Below, in pieces: positions 18,673 to 28,710 of a DNA stretch of 64,000 nt (position 1 is the stretch's first letter; each line of letters begins with the position of its first letter). This DNA comes from Corallochytrium limacisporum. Its lineage: Eukaryota; Opisthokonta. Under the pieces are notes generated by a model. The model was not told where the DNA came from, made no database searches, and worked only from the letters and a program-made list of their open reading frames with translations. Made by a program: the position numbers and the translations under genes. The stretch covers positions 18,933-82,932 of the forward strand of contig PDIP01000007.1 in assembly GCA_002811645.1 (NCBI GenBank), given 5' to 3'.

Positions 18673-20112
18673 GGGATTGCAGGGACCCCTCGTTTGCCCC
18701 GTACACCAGTGGGCTGGCGAGGTTCTACAATCACCCAGACATTGAGGTGAAATTTCCGTAGGCGTAGAAGCGCATACTAGCGCATTCATTCCTAAATTGT
18801 CTGGCATGGTCAACACAACGTCATCCTGCTGAGTTACAATCGTCGGAAAGAAGCAGATGTGCTCACCTGAGGACTGATTTTGATCGCCAAGCTCGAGAGT
18901 TGATGCTTAGCTGGATCATCGTTCGTCGGAGTGTTCCTGTTCTGCTCGTGCTCGTCGTCCACCACGATTAACCGAGGACACTCACGATGAGGTACAACCA
19001 GTGAAGCAAATGTCCCCTCCTGTCCGTGTTGTCCAGAGGACTTTGGAATGGGTACCGTTCGGCGACACTGTCCTCGGTCATAGCACTAAGGATCACTGTG
19101 ACTTGCGTTTGAGGACTGTGAGAGTGCTAGGGTGCGTGACTGATTGTTCATGGGTTGAGACTGCACCCCAACATGGCAGCATGAAGGCCGTGTGCAACAG
19201 ATTGGTCATGCTCGGTAGAGCCCGACTGCAAAAGATGCGAAACGTCCATTCAGGCCACGGTCTCTTTCGGCTGCGCGATGGTACGTCTTACGCTGTGCGC
19301 AATGGATGAAGACATCGGGGAGGAGCCGGACGTGTGGCATCGCTCTGCCCGGCCACTGGGCCGCACTCTTGCCACTGTGGTTGGTGGTGGTGGTGGATGG
19401 GCCCCTGAGGGAACCGGGACCCCCGGCGTTTGGAACGCGACCCCGGCGAGCGGGGGAGAGCTTTCTGAGTTGCCCTGTAACTCAGAACGAGGAGGGCAGG
19501 GAAAGAAGAGTATGAGCTTCAGCTAGGAGGAAGGAACCCGTGTCGGGTTGTCGATTGAGAATCGCGCGAGGGCTGGCTTGGGTCCGGCTCCGGTAGTTAA
19601 ATATAGACACGGAACGGGAAAGGGATCAATATATTCTAGTGATTGGACGACATGCGTGAACTTCATAGTCCGTACATTGAATCATATTCGCAATCGTCTA
19701 GTTGGGGGTCTAATTATTAGACAGCCCAAGCGGAAAGATTGGTCCCGTCCGCCGGTCTCCCCAGAGTTGGAAAGAAACAGAGACGGGGGAGGGGAAGCGG
19801 GCACTATTTTTAGGCGGGGGGTGGCACTTGCAACACTTGGCCGGTGTCGAGGCCATCAGTCAATGGTAGGGTGATGACAAACGTGGAGTGGCTGACGATT
19901 AGCTGAACCGCCCTGACTATGGTTCCCTGTACTGGGCTGAGTAAATGTGTGCATGCGACAGGGAGCGAGTGGCCTCTGGCAGGCAGAGAGCGACCGTCAG
20001 ACCTACTTCAAACCAGAGGGAACAATACCATGGTACACCACAACGATCTGGGTCCCCAGGAGAAAGAAACAGGACTATTTCTACAGATTGCTAGCTCAAA
20101 AACCGTCAAACA

Positions 20113-20865
20113 ATGAGGGGCATTAAGGGAAAGACTGCCGTTGTTACCGCAGGAACAGATGGCATTGGGTTTGCCGCTGCTGAGCGCCTGGCTGAACTCG
20201 GCGCCAAGGTCTTTGTGAGCAGTCGCAAGCAGAAGAACGTCGACCGGGCCGTGAAAGAGCTCAAGGACAAAGGCTACGAAGCGGACGGTATTGTCTGCCA
20301 TGTCGGCAAGTCGGACCACCGCAAGGCCATGATCGAAGCCTGCGTGAATAAGTATGGCAAGATCGATTTCCTGATCCTGAACGCCGGCGTAAACCCCGGT
20401 GTGATTCCTTTCATGGAAACTAGCGAGGAAATGTGGGACAAGATTTTTGACATCAACGTCAAGGCCCAGTTCCTGCTCGCCCGTGAAGCTCTGCCAGAGA
20501 TGAACGATGGTGGTGCCATGGTCACTGTGAGCAGCACCAGCGGTTATATGTTGAGCCCCGCAATCGGAGCATACTCTGTGTCTAAAATGACCTTCGTGGG
20601 TCTGACCCGCATGCTAGCAATGTCTTGCGCAGACCGTCAAATCCGTGTCAACGGTGTAGCCCCTGGCGTGATCCGCACTCGCATGAGCAGTGTCTTCTGG
20701 AAGGATCCTGAAGCCGAGAAGGCCAGCGGGTCCCAAGCCTTCCTGCAGCGCATTGGTGAGCCGCACGAGATGGGTGGCACCATCGCATTCCTCTGCTCCG
20801 ATGACGCCGGCTACATCAACGGTGAGACTATTGTGGCTAGCGGCGGTAGCCCTTCTCGCATGTGA
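20113..20865 (+). CDS. DHRS4: DHRS4-type short-chain dehydrogenase/reductase
   Basis: A 250-residue classical SDR. The NADP(H)-binding glycine motif TAGTDGIG is at residues 12-19 and the Arg pair region SSRKQKNVDRAV favours NADPH. NAG is at N90, and the catalytic S141, Y154 and K158 are in place (SSTSGY, AYSVSK). Stretches VCHVGK, NAGVNP, LGEP-like GEPHEMGG and INGETIV..GG.PSR match DHRS4, a peroxisomal carbonyl/retinal reductase. The C-terminal tripeptide is SRM, a variant of the SRL peroxisomal signal of animal DHRS4. ATG at 20113 follows CAAACA. Same strand as TRMT11, 613 bp upstream of it. The SDR call is certain; substrate is inferred from the subfamily. Confidence 0.9.
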   Translation: MRGIKGKTAVVTAGTDGIGFAAAERLAELGAKVFVSSRKQKNVDRAVKELKDKGYEADGIVCHVGKSDHRKAMIEACVNKYGKIDFLILNAGVNPGVIPFMETSEEMWDKIFDINVKAQFLLAREALPEMNDGGAMVTVSSTSGYMLSPAIGAYSVSKMTFVGLTRMLAMSCADRQIRVNGVAPGVIRTRMSSVFWKDPEAEKASGSQAFLQRIGEPHEMGGTIAFLCSDDAGYINGETIVASGGSPSRM

Positions 20866-21478
20866 AGAGTTCTCTTACATCTATGGCGTAAAAGTTCATC
20901 AAACTCACTTACTCCATGTACTATTGGATTTTTTTGCATATGTATGAATACACAACACGTGCCTTACGTGATCCTCGATGGCATCGGTGGACTTCACTCA
21001 GGCGTGCGGACTCTCCACACCCGGAGATTTGGTGGGGGGGGTTGGGCCGGTACTTCCACCCAAGCCCAAGCCCCTCTCTACCTCCGGTGGTTTGGCTTCC
21101 CTTCCTCCTGCTCTCACTCTCTCTCTCTCTCCCCTCCCTCCCCTTTCTCTTGTTCACTGCATCGTTCGGGCTGCCACCCCGGGGACACCCTGAGACCCGC
21201 CGGACCCCCCCCCCGGTACACTCGCACTCCACGTGAGAGACAATTGGGTCAAGCCAGCTAAAGCTTTGGCGTTGAGCAGCTATTGAAAGATGCCTAGTCG
21301 GCAATTCAGAATCATTTTCACTAGGTTGTTTTATGTGGATATAAAGTGTGGATACAGGTATGAAGTTTCGGCAAGGTCATTGTCAAACATAGAGTTGAGG
21401 GATCTGTTCATTTGTGTGGCGTCCGCAATGTAAGCAACTTAGGAAGCAATTTCAGGCACACTGCATAGACGAGCAGCC
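20866..21478. other. Intergenic region DHRS4-TRMT11
   Basis: A 613-bp gap with a CT-rich tract at about 21111-21150 and a CCCCGGGG palindrome at 21177-21184, followed by a C run. It should hold the DHRS4 3' UTR and the TRMT11 promoter. No gene seen. Confidence 0.6.
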
Positions 21479-23104
21479 ATGGGAGAAGGCCAAGAGGACC
21501 AATGGCCGTTATACTGCTTTGTGTTTGCGGTGCATTTGTCACTGTCGACATTCCGTCTGCCGGAGTTCGTGTCGGTCTGCAAAGTCTACGGCATTGACTA
21601 CGACTACGACAAGCGGTGTGTGGCCGATCTGGACCATTTGCCTGAGTACCATGATGAAAGGCCGTGTTTGTTCGTCAGACTTCCATCAGACGAGATTGCC
21701 AAAACAATCGGGGATAGAATCGTACTGTGTCGCTTCGTTATTCGAGTGTGGGGCCAGGGGCCTGACCTGTCAACAATGATCGCGGATCTGAAACGAACCG
21801 CAGATTCAGGGGTGCTGGAGGAGTTCCGTCAATCAAAGTTTAAGTTTCAGATCGGATTTCACAACAGCAAGGCGGGAAATACGGTCAAGAAGCAGCTTTT
21901 CAGCGATCTGACCTCTGTCCTGCCCCTGGAAGGCAAGATCTCTCTCACTGATCCCGACCTGCAGGTGGACGTCTTCGTTGAGTTTCGGGATCCAAACAAG
22001 GAGCTCGACCCTGAAAAGCGGAAGATGCCCCTCCATGCCGTCTGCGGGCGTTGGCTGGTTGCAGGACGACGTGATATTGGCGATCAGTTTAGTCTCAAGA
22101 AGCGTGCGTACATTCACACAACGTCTATGGATGCCGAAATCGCGGCTGTAATGGCTAACATGGGGTGCGTCAAGAACGGTGACCTCTGTTACGATCCCTA
22201 CGTTGGGACCGCTGGCCTGCTGGTGGCCTGCGCCTATTTTGGTGGCAATGTCTTCGGCTCAGACATAGATCCACGCGTTTTGCGCGGTGGCGAGAAGGAT
22301 GACCCGGAGATCACCAAGCACCCCGACCGCAATGTCCTTGGCAACTTCCGCCAGTACGGCCTCACAGATCGTGTTATTGATCTCTTTGTCTGTGATGGAG
22401 CGCAAGATCCCTTCCGGTCACAGGGACAGTCTTTAGATACTAGCAAAGCGCCACTTCTGCTTGATGCTATTGTCACGGATCCACCGTATGGCATCCGCGA
22501 GGGCGCGCGCAAGATCGGGTTGCGACCTGGCAAGGAGTATGACTCGACCTGGTTCCGCAAGGAGGATCACATTCCTATGACAGTACCATACCACTGGCGT
22601 GACATCCTTGAAGATCTGCTCCGGCTGGCAGTTAGGCATTTGGTTGTCGGGGGTCGTCTGGTCTACTTCCTACCCTACGATGTCGAGAACTTCAACCCGG
22701 CCCATGACATTCCGGGCCACGTCTCGCTGCGCCTCCTGCACACGTCTGTTCAGAAGCTAGCAGGTCAATTTGCTCGCATGCTTGTGACCATGGAGAAGTT
22801 AGACGAAGCGGAGACGGAGAAGCACAGAAGCGCAATTGCTGCTGAGGAGGCTCCGCGCGTCGTTGCCAGCGATGGTATTGTCTGGGGCACAGACAGCGCC
22901 GCGTACGCCGTCGAGGATGAACACAAGCGCCATAGTCACGTCCGCAATGCCAAATTCTGGCACCCGGGCAAAGAAAGCCGCAAGGAAAAGAAGCAGAAGG
23001 CTCGTGAACGTCTGCTGCGACTCAGGGAAGAGATTGGCCATGACAAGGTTGACGTCGCTCGCTACGACGCCAAGAACGAGGGCAAGAAGAAGTCGCAGAC
23101 ATGA
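21479..23104 (+). CDS. TRMT11: tRNA (guanine-10-N2)-methyltransferase catalytic subunit TRMT11
   Basis: A 541-residue protein. The N-terminal half (about 1-210) is the THUMP-containing tRNA-binding part. The Rossmann methyltransferase follows, with the SAM loop DPYVGTAGLLVACAYFG near 238-255, GSDID, and catalytic motif DPPYG at 334-338, typical of exocyclic amino N-methylation. With TRMT112 it makes m2G10 in cytosolic tRNAs. The C-terminal 90 residues are a charged, Lys/Arg/Glu-rich tail not needed for catalysis. Length is slightly above the human protein (463 residues), explained by the tail. ATG at 21479 in CCATGG context. The stop lies 73 bp from the stop of the convergent otubain gene. 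Confidence 0.93.
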   Translation: MGEGQEDQWPLYCFVFAVHLSLSTFRLPEFVSVCKVYGIDYDYDKRCVADLDHLPEYHDERPCLFVRLPSDEIAKTIGDRIVLCRFVIRVWGQGPDLSTMIADLKRTADSGVLEEFRQSKFKFQIGFHNSKAGNTVKKQLFSDLTSVLPLEGKISLTDPDLQVDVFVEFRDPNKELDPEKRKMPLHAVCGRWLVAGRRDIGDQFSLKKRAYIHTTSMDAEIAAVMANMGCVKNGDLCYDPYVGTAGLLVACAYFGGNVFGSDIDPRVLRGGEKDDPEITKHPDRNVLGNFRQYGLTDRVIDLFVCDGAQDPFRSQGQSLDTSKAPLLLDAIVTDPPYGIREGARKIGLRPGKEYDSTWFRKEDHIPMTVPYHWRDILEDLLRLAVRHLVVGGRLVYFLPYDVENFNPAHDIPGHVSLRLLHTSVQKLAGQFARMLVTMEKLDEAETEKHRSAIAAEEAPRVVASDGIVWGTDSAAYAVEDEHKRHSHVRNAKFWHPGKESRKEKKQKARERLLRLREEIGHDKVDVARYDAKNEGKKKSQT

Positions 23105-23163
23105 AAACTTGGCGATACATTTAACAACATAGGAACAACCACCACATTAAAAACTTCAGAATA

Positions 23164-23169
23164 TTTATT
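23164..23169 (-). other. AATAAA polyadenylation signal of the otubain gene
   Basis: AATAAA on the minus strand, 8 nt past the otubain stop in the 73-bp convergent gap; unusually close to the stop. Confidence 0.45.
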
Positions 23170-23177
23170 CCACGACT

Positions 23178-24083
23178 TTATGCACCCCACCTCAGGACGT
23201 CGTAATGTCCCGGACGGTACAACAAAAAGACATAGTCTTCGACCGACCGTGACCCTGAGGATCCTGAACCGCCATCTCCGTTACTCTCGCTCCCTCCTAG
23301 CCCAAAGCGGTGGAACATGCGGTGCTCCTGCGGTGTCTTCTTCTCCCGTAGCGCAGAAATGGCACTGGGGTCGCCTAAATTGTTGCGACCGTCCAAGTAG
23401 CCCACAGCCAAAGGGACGCCGAGGCCCTGACTTAGGCTCAGCACCTGATACTCATCCGCGTCCACGCCCATCGGTTCCACCTCGGTCCCAACAAACGAGT
23501 CGATCGTCTGTGCGCCCAAGTAGCCCAGAAACATCTCCGCGTTGCTGCGCATGTACTCACTGACGAGCAGTCGAAGGAAAACGACGAGGTAATCGCTGTT
23601 GTCCTGGTCCTTCCACTGGGGATCGATTACTGTCGATCGCTCTGGGGACCGTGGCGCAGATCCTGAGCTGATTACGGCATCAAGAGAGCCATCAAATTCT
23701 TCCCAGAAATCAACGGTTGTGAACTCCGGGAAGTTGTGCACAGAGATCATCCGATCCTTTGCATCAGCTACCTTCTGCCTTAGGGTCGTCAACGACTCGA
23801 CTGAGGCTGTGTAGAAGATTTCGTAACCGAACGCCCGGTAAAAGCAATTGCCATCACCGCGCACCTGAACCCACGATTCGAAACCTAGACCGGTCAGTTC
23901 TTCCAACTGAAACGTGACGTCATCTTTACGTTCGTGGTCAGCAAAGTTGGCAATCAGAGATCCGGGGAACGGCTGCACGACGCTCAGCAAGGCTTGGGAC
24001 TCCCGTATCTCCTGCTCGATCTTCTCCTTTTGTTTAATTATATCTTCGTCAGTTGGTGGCTGTTCACCAGCTGCAGCTGTCAT
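23178..24083 (-). CDS. OTUB1: Otubain-type deubiquitinase (OTUB)
   Basis: A 301-residue C65-family otubain. The catalytic motif RGDGNCFYRAFGYE places D77 and C80, and the C-terminal RPGHYDVL places the catalytic His at H293. The N-terminal helix region before C80 contains QALLSVVQPF-like sequence, as in otubains, and the mid-region YLVVFLRLLVSEYMRSNAEMF is a family hallmark. Otubains cleave Lys48 or Lys63 ubiquitin chains, and OTUB1 also blocks E2 enzymes. OTUB1 and OTUB2 cannot be separated with certainty; the N-terminal extension favours OTUB1. A polar Gly/Ser insert (about 265-280) precedes the His. ATG at 24081-24083. TTC1 lies upstream on the same strand. Confidence 0.93.
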   Translation of the reverse strand: MTAAAGEQPPTDEDIIKQKEKIEQEIRESQALLSVVQPFPGSLIANFADHERKDDVTFQLEELTGLGFESWVQVRGDGNCFYRAFGYEIFYTASVESLTTLRQKVADAKDRMISVHNFPEFTTVDFWEEFDGSLDAVISSGSAPRSPERSTVIDPQWKDQDNSDYLVVFLRLLVSEYMRSNAEMFLGYLGAQTIDSFVGTEVEPMGVDADEYQVLSLSQGLGVPLAVGYLDGRNNLGDPSAISALREKKTPQEHRMFHRFGLGGSESNGDGGSGSSGSRSVEDYVFLLYRPGHYDVLRWGA

Positions 24084-24512
24084 GGTTGTCCTGTTTATAG
24101 ATTCTTCCAGTTGCGTCCCTACGCAGAGTTCTCAGAGCATGGTATCCAATTTGCCCGCTTACCACAGCACACCAATAGCTATACTAGTTGGGATTAAATT
24201 GCAACTTACTAAATGTGTCACGGGCACGCGTAGATGTGTATTTAGTACCATAATGTTGTCCCAAAGTACTCACCGTCCGTACACCTGGATTTGTGTACCT
24301 TATCTGTGTTCGGATGATTCCCCGAAGGGGCGGAATCTATCAAATTTGCTTGGGCAGTGTGGCGCAGAGGGGAAGAGAGAAAAAAAAAAAGCCACTTCGG
24401 GAGGAGAGGCGCGGACTGGCTGGTGAGGGAGACGAGTTTGGGAACGACGGTGCATATGGATGCGTGAGCTCTGCTTGTCTGTATGTGTAATGGTGTTCCT
24501 ATTCTTACATGT
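24084..24512. other. Intergenic region otubain-TTC1
   Basis: 429 bp between two minus-strand genes: TTC1 3' UTR and otubain promoter. It includes an A run at 24382-24391 and no supported gene. Confidence 0.5.
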
Positions 24513-25535
24513 TCACTGTTTAAAGTTGATAGAGTATCCTCCGCCTTCGCCTTGTTGCATCTCAAAATTGTCAGTAGATAGACCAAACATACCGAGGAAC
24601 TTGTTGCCAATGTCCTTCAGCTGACCCATCATCTCTGTCTTCAGTCGCTCCTCCTCAGCAGCGGCAGCGGGAGCGATTGACCGGATTTTGGCGTCAATGC
24701 CTGGATAGGTCGGTTGATACTCCTTAACGGCCTTGTAGTCGCCAAGAGCATCAATGTACTTCTCTTGCCGTTCCTTGATGGCAGCGCGGCGCATTCGTGC
24801 CTTGACATGCTTCGGATCGTAGTGGATACATTGATCACAATCTTTCAAACAGCTCTCATCATCCTCCAGTCGGGCATGACAAGCGGCGCGGTTACCTAGA
24901 TATATCGCAGCCTCCTTTTCGTAGAGCGTTGGTTCATGTCGCTTCGGAGGTTTACGATTCCCGGAGTTCGCCTTCTTCGGCATCTCAACGCCGTTGAAAG
25001 TGTCCTTCTTTGGGTCCTCATCGGATGTCGTCGATGTGGGTCCCGCATTGTGGCCACGTTCCTTCATCATTTCCGCAAGTTCCTTGTCTAATTCTTCCAT
25101 GTTTTCGGGTATTTTGTCCTTGGCAGCTTTTTCGTCTCCTTCCTCAATCTCTGCTGCAGCTGCAGATCCTGAGTCTGGTGCCTCGTCCTCATGCACATCT
25201 TTCGCCCTTGTGTCTTCTTCCTCTTTGGCCTTCTTCTCCTCTTCCTCCTCACGCTTGGCCTCTTCCGCGTCACGCTTCATGCGCTCTTCCCGTTCCTTGG
25301 CGAGAACGTCCTTCAACCCGTTCAAAGCTTGGGAATACAGATCTACGGCTTCCTCATAATCTCCTGCTTTGAAAGCTTCGTTACCTTTCACCTTGAGCGG
25401 TCGTGTCCGCTGCAGTAGAGGATCATCCGTGTCGTCCTCTGGCTTGACGTTCTTCTCTTCTTTAGCTTGGGGTTGCGGGACTGGTTCCGGCTGCGGCTCA
25501 ACCCAGTCGTCCGGTAGCTCTTCGATCTCGGGCAT
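24513..25535 (-). CDS. TTC1: TTC1-like tetratricopeptide-repeat co-chaperone
   Basis: A 340-residue protein starting at ATG 25535. The acidic start (MPEIEELPDDW) is followed by a TPR unit at about 43-78 (KVKGNEAFKAGDYEEAVDLYSQAL), two more at about 205-275 (YLGNRAACHARLEDDESCLKDC, AKERQEKYIDALGDY type), and a C-terminus KDIGNKFLGMFGLSTDNFEMQQ..YSINF that closely matches animal TTC1. TTC1 binds Hsp90/Hsp70 and G-alpha subunits. Between the first and second TPR lies a charged Glu/Lys/Asp-rich insert of about 125 residues; human TTC1 has no such break, so the repeat array is split. Cytoplasmic adaptor (family knowledge). Divergent from OPA3. Confidence 0.88.
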   Translation of the reverse strand: MPEIEELPDDWVEPQPEPVPQPQAKEEKNVKPEDDTDDPLLQRTRPLKVKGNEAFKAGDYEEAVDLYSQALNGLKDVLAKEREERMKRDAEEAKREEEEEKKAKEEEDTRAKDVHEDEAPDSGSAAAAEIEEGDEKAAKDKIPENMEELDKELAEMMKERGHNAGPTSTTSDEDPKKDTFNGVEMPKKANSGNRKPPKRHEPTLYEKEAAIYLGNRAACHARLEDDESCLKDCDQCIHYDPKHVKARMRRAAIKERQEKYIDALGDYKAVKEYQPTYPGIDAKIRSIAPAAAAEEERLKTEMMGQLKDIGNKFLGMFGLSTDNFEMQQGEGGGYSINFKQ

Positions 25536-26316
25536 GGTGCTTCTCCAGTTTCTTTAGGTTTTGACCACTCAGCGATCCAATTCTCTGTACTTTGCTGGTA
25601 TGTACTAATTTGTCTAATTTCTTTAAGTACGTATGCCCCTATGATGAATCACACTTTCAACGAACAACAGGCAAACTCCATTGTACTCTGTTGTGTGTCC
25701 CTGCGCGTCAAATACCTCGAGTCTCCGGAGGTCTCCAAACTTCTCGGGCTGCCCACCGGGGCCAGGGGGTGCAGTCGAGCTGGCAGATTCAGCAGAGGAT
25801 TAGGCGCCGACCCTTGGAAGGTCGAGAAAGTTGGGGGGGAGGGGGGAAGGGGACCCCTCCTTGCTGCACAATTTTCCCTCTTGGCACAACTCCTGTGCAG
25901 TATTCTTGCTATGGAGCGAGGCCAGACCGTTTCGGTTCGAATGACGACCATGCTACCTCTTTGTGTTTTCATTGCGACACTTCGCACAAGGCTAAACGGC
26001 CAGTTGGGACTTGGTTGGAAACGCTTGGCTGTTGCGGCGCCATGTCGTTGCTCGTAGTGTGCCTTAGTCAGCTGACGTGTCTGATCGCAGAAGGTACATT
26101 AGAGGATAACTGTCGCCGGGATCACTGCTAGCAGTAGAATGGTGTATGCTACAAGAATACGATAGTAACGCATCAACCCTTTCCTGCGATCACATGCGGA
26201 TGTTGAGTCCAAACGGGATAAGAAGCCATCATGCTGTGTACGTGAGTGTGTTGAAGTAGGCTCAGGGCCACCTGATTTAATATTTATACTAGTGTATTGG
26301 TAACAAATAAAGTACC
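25536..26316. other. Divergent TTC1/OPA3 intergenic region
   Basis: 781 bp with two 5' ends. A G-rich tract lies at 25833-25850. The OPA3 side (26270-26310) is AT-rich. No supported gene. Confidence 0.5.
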
Positions 26317-27048
26317 ATGGCATTCCCAGTCGGCAAGTTGGCGTATCTCATGGTACGCCAGCTAAGCAAGCCAGTGGCCAATACGATCAAGCAACAGGCC
26401 ACACAACATCCCAGTTTCCGGCGCTTCTGCGTGGCTTTCGCCCAGCGCTACCATCGCTTGGAAATGAACGTGAAGATCCGGTTCTTGGGACACTCACCGC
26501 GGGAGATTCCGGATCTGAGTGAGACTCGTGCTATCCAAGTCGGTGCGGAAGCAATTGGTGAACTAGTCGTATTCACTGTGGCGGGTGCAACAGTTATTTT
26601 AGAGTACAACAGAGGCAAATATAACGAACGCAAAAAGGAGAACGCAGAGCAGGAACGGATCGAAACGCTGGAAGAAACGATACGGCAGCAAGGGAACTCG
26701 ATCCACCAGCTAGAGACGGTAGTGTTCGACTACAAGGAACTGCACGCCCAGCTACTGCATCAGTTGAAGATACAGCAGGCACAAGGGAAGATGCTCGACG
26801 TCCAAATGAGCGACCGATGGGACACAACGGCGGACATTGAGAACCAGGCACGACAGCACACAGTTCCTTCCACAACACATCCGAAAGGTAGCCAACACCA
26901 TGATGGGTCGACATCTTCGAGCTCATCGTGGTGGTGGCCGTTCAGTCAACCGTTGATCAAAATGAGCACACACACACCGCCGGTTGACGATGGCACAAGA
27001 GAGGGCAAGAAACCTGCTCCGGTGTCGGAGCGGGCACCGAAGAAGTAG
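26317..27048 (+). CDS. OPA3: OPA3-like mitochondrial protein
   Basis: A 243-residue protein. Residues 1-90 match the OPA3 family: MAFPVGKLAYLMVRQLSKPVAN at the start, then FRRFCVAFAQRYHRLE and an ELVVFTVAGATVILEY hydrophobic segment near 78-95 that is probably a membrane segment. A coiled coil (about 100-155, rich in Glu/Gln) follows, also present in OPA3, and then a Ser/Thr/Pro-rich tail of about 70 residues with a WWWPF patch. OPA3 sits at the mitochondrial outer or inner membrane and affects morphology; human mutations cause optic atrophy. ATG at 26317 in CCATGG context. Convergent with DPY30, 147 bp apart. Confidence 0.9.
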   Translation: MAFPVGKLAYLMVRQLSKPVANTIKQQATQHPSFRRFCVAFAQRYHRLEMNVKIRFLGHSPREIPDLSETRAIQVGAEAIGELVVFTVAGATVILEYNRGKYNERKKENAEQERIETLEETIRQQGNSIHQLETVVFDYKELHAQLLHQLKIQQAQGKMLDVQMSDRWDTTADIENQARQHTVPSTTHPKGSQHHDGSTSSSSSWWWPFSQPLIKMSTHTPPVDDGTREGKKPAPVSERAPKK

Positions 27049-27195
27049 AACAGCTTTGCTCCCGTCTGTGCCATAGGGTCACATGTAAAAGATTTCGAAT
27101 CACATATTAAATAAGATGGTTCCATGAATGTGTGTTTTCGTTTTATAACGATGCATGTGTTCTTCCATGTTTCTTCTTGGAAATACCCCGATCTT

Positions 27196-27525
27196 CTAGT
27201 CCTTGGGAGGATCTTTTCCGTCCACAATATCCATTGCGGTGCCACCAACGGCATCCTTGTTATGCAGGAGAAACATTCCTAGCCACTCCACAGGATTAGG
27301 TGGCCGTTCCTTACCAACTCTTGATATTCCTTCAAGCAGGATCGGTACAACTGTACGGTCCAGGTACTGGCGAAGGGGCAAGGCGTTAAGGGGCACCTCG
27401 CCACCGGCGGTTTCCGCTGCTCCCTCTTCCTTCGCTGCAGCAACGGCTGCGTTCACAGTTGCCTCGTTGACGACATCTGTTGGGCCTTCCTTCTCAGCGG
27501 CACTGGGAGCACGACTATCTGGCAT
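27196..27525 (-). CDS. DPY30: DPY30 homologue
   Basis: A 109-residue protein (ATG at 27523-27525). The C-terminal half is a full Dpy-30 motif: [19 protein letters not shown] followed by [16 protein letters not shown] (about residues 50-95). This motif forms a two-helix dimerisation unit. DPY30 is a core subunit of the SET1/COMPASS histone H3K4 methyltransferase, and the same fold occurs in axonemal radial-spoke proteins. The N-terminal 45 residues are Ala/Glu-rich and probably disordered, as in human DPY30 (99 residues). The close match to the human motif favours the chromatin protein. Confidence 0.92.
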   Translation of the reverse strand: MPDSRAPSAAEKEGPTDVVNEATVNAAVAAAKEEGAAETAGGEVPLNALPLRQYLDRTVVPILLEGISRVGKERPPNPVEWLGMFLLHNKDAVGGTAMDIVDGKDPPKD

Positions 27526-28710
27526 GTTTTACCCTATCTTTCTGTAGGCTAACTTGTGCTAAGCTGGCCCGTGTTTGCCATTCGCAGTTTTCACCAAGTC
27601 CAGCAGTCAAGTTGACAGCTGATTAGTACACCCATCCAATTACCTCAGCAATGGGTGGCGAGGACTGGTTCTCAAGTGACACAACTATCGTTGACTGTGT
27701 GAGCTGTTGAACTGCCCAAGGAAAACTCCGGACGACAGAAACTGTACCTACTGGGACACTTGTGGCTCCGGTACGTCCCTACGCGGGCCGGTGACCGTTC
27801 CACCCTTCAAGTTGCAAAGGGGCCCCCCTCACACAGTGAGAATTCCAGGGTACCACCCACACCTCTGAAGCCCCCTGGATTGGGGGGGGGGTTCATTGAG
27901 ACTCCCGTGTGCAAATAAGGGTTTCAGTTTTAACGTGGGCGAAAGTAGCCGCACAATATGGACGAGGCGATCCCAAGCTGGCACGAACGGGCAAGAGTCG
28001 CTCACTCAATTCGGTGAAACAAAAACTTCAATGGGACGGATTTAGGAAACACACCTGGAAAAGCGACGCGGTATATTTATTATAGAATGCGTAGCACGAT
28101 CGGAGGTCAGGCCCCCCCTCCCCCACCGTTTATTGAGCCAGTGCCAAGAAACGCAATGTGAAGAGACCACTAAGCACACCACCTGAATAAATGTGGTACA
28201 TTCAGTACTGAACCTTGCGGGTGAAGGATTTGACACAAGAGCCTCTCCCTCCGGTCCCTATCGCGGTTTCCACATGCCCCGGAGAGGGGGAGGGAAGAGG
28301 GAGTGGACCAGTTGTTACATTTTGGTCGCCCGAGCGCGTGGGGGGGGGGAGGGAGGCGGCCCAGTGGCTGTGGCTGTTGTGAAGGGGGAGGGCAGGGGCC
28401 AGAGGTCTCAAAGGTCGCGCACCAAACAGCCACGGAAGATTGGGAAGGAAGGGCCTGAGTGTTGAATCCCCAAAGAATGAGCATCCCGTGTAAAGGTGTT
28501 GTTTATGATCCAGGTGGGCTTTAGATTGTGTAACTTCCTTGAATGGGTTTGGCTGATTGACTGCTGTGATTGAAGTTATTATCGTAGATGTAAGACAATG
28601 ATAGTGTACTTAAAGGAAAGTGTGTTATGGATCGCTATGAGCCAAACGATGTCTACGTACAGACTGATTCACACTATACATAGGGCTCGTAGACATAGTA
28701 GACGCCTACA
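27526..28710. other. Divergent DPY30/EPRS intergenic region
   Basis: 1.2 kb with two 5' ends. It has a C/G-run region at 27824-27893 (C6 and G10 runs about 65 bp apart), purine-rich G runs at 28282-28400 and a 12-bp palindrome TTCAGTACTGAA at 28201-28212. Short open frames here show no homology. Confidence 0.6.
28201..28212. repeat. 12-bp palindrome around AGTACT
   Basis: TTCAGTACTGAA is a perfect inverted repeat. Related TCAGTACTGA cores occur at 55463-55472 and, as arms of a longer inverted repeat, at 49127-49147. Confidence 0.8.

Larger units (their letters stand above)
13605..20112. other. Largest gene-free interval: low-complexity divergent region
   Basis: A 6.5-kb gap between the divergent PKA and DHRS4-like genes. 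Roughly 13.6-14.3 kb is ordinary sequence with the probable PKA promoter. About 14.39-18.26 kb is dominated by homopurine/homopyrimidine tracts, GA, CT and CA microsatellites, homopolymers and C/G palindromes. About 18.3-20.1 kb is of balanced composition without a credible coding frame. Open frames up to 221 codons occur but translate to repetitive Arg/Glu/Lys or Pro/Ser/Leu peptides and are not genes. A non-coding RNA gene cannot be excluded. Confidence 0.7.

Noticed and set aside
19001-19526. Two overlapping open frames of 82-102 codons as small genes
   Set aside because: No recognisable domain; they overlap in different frames, as expected by chance.
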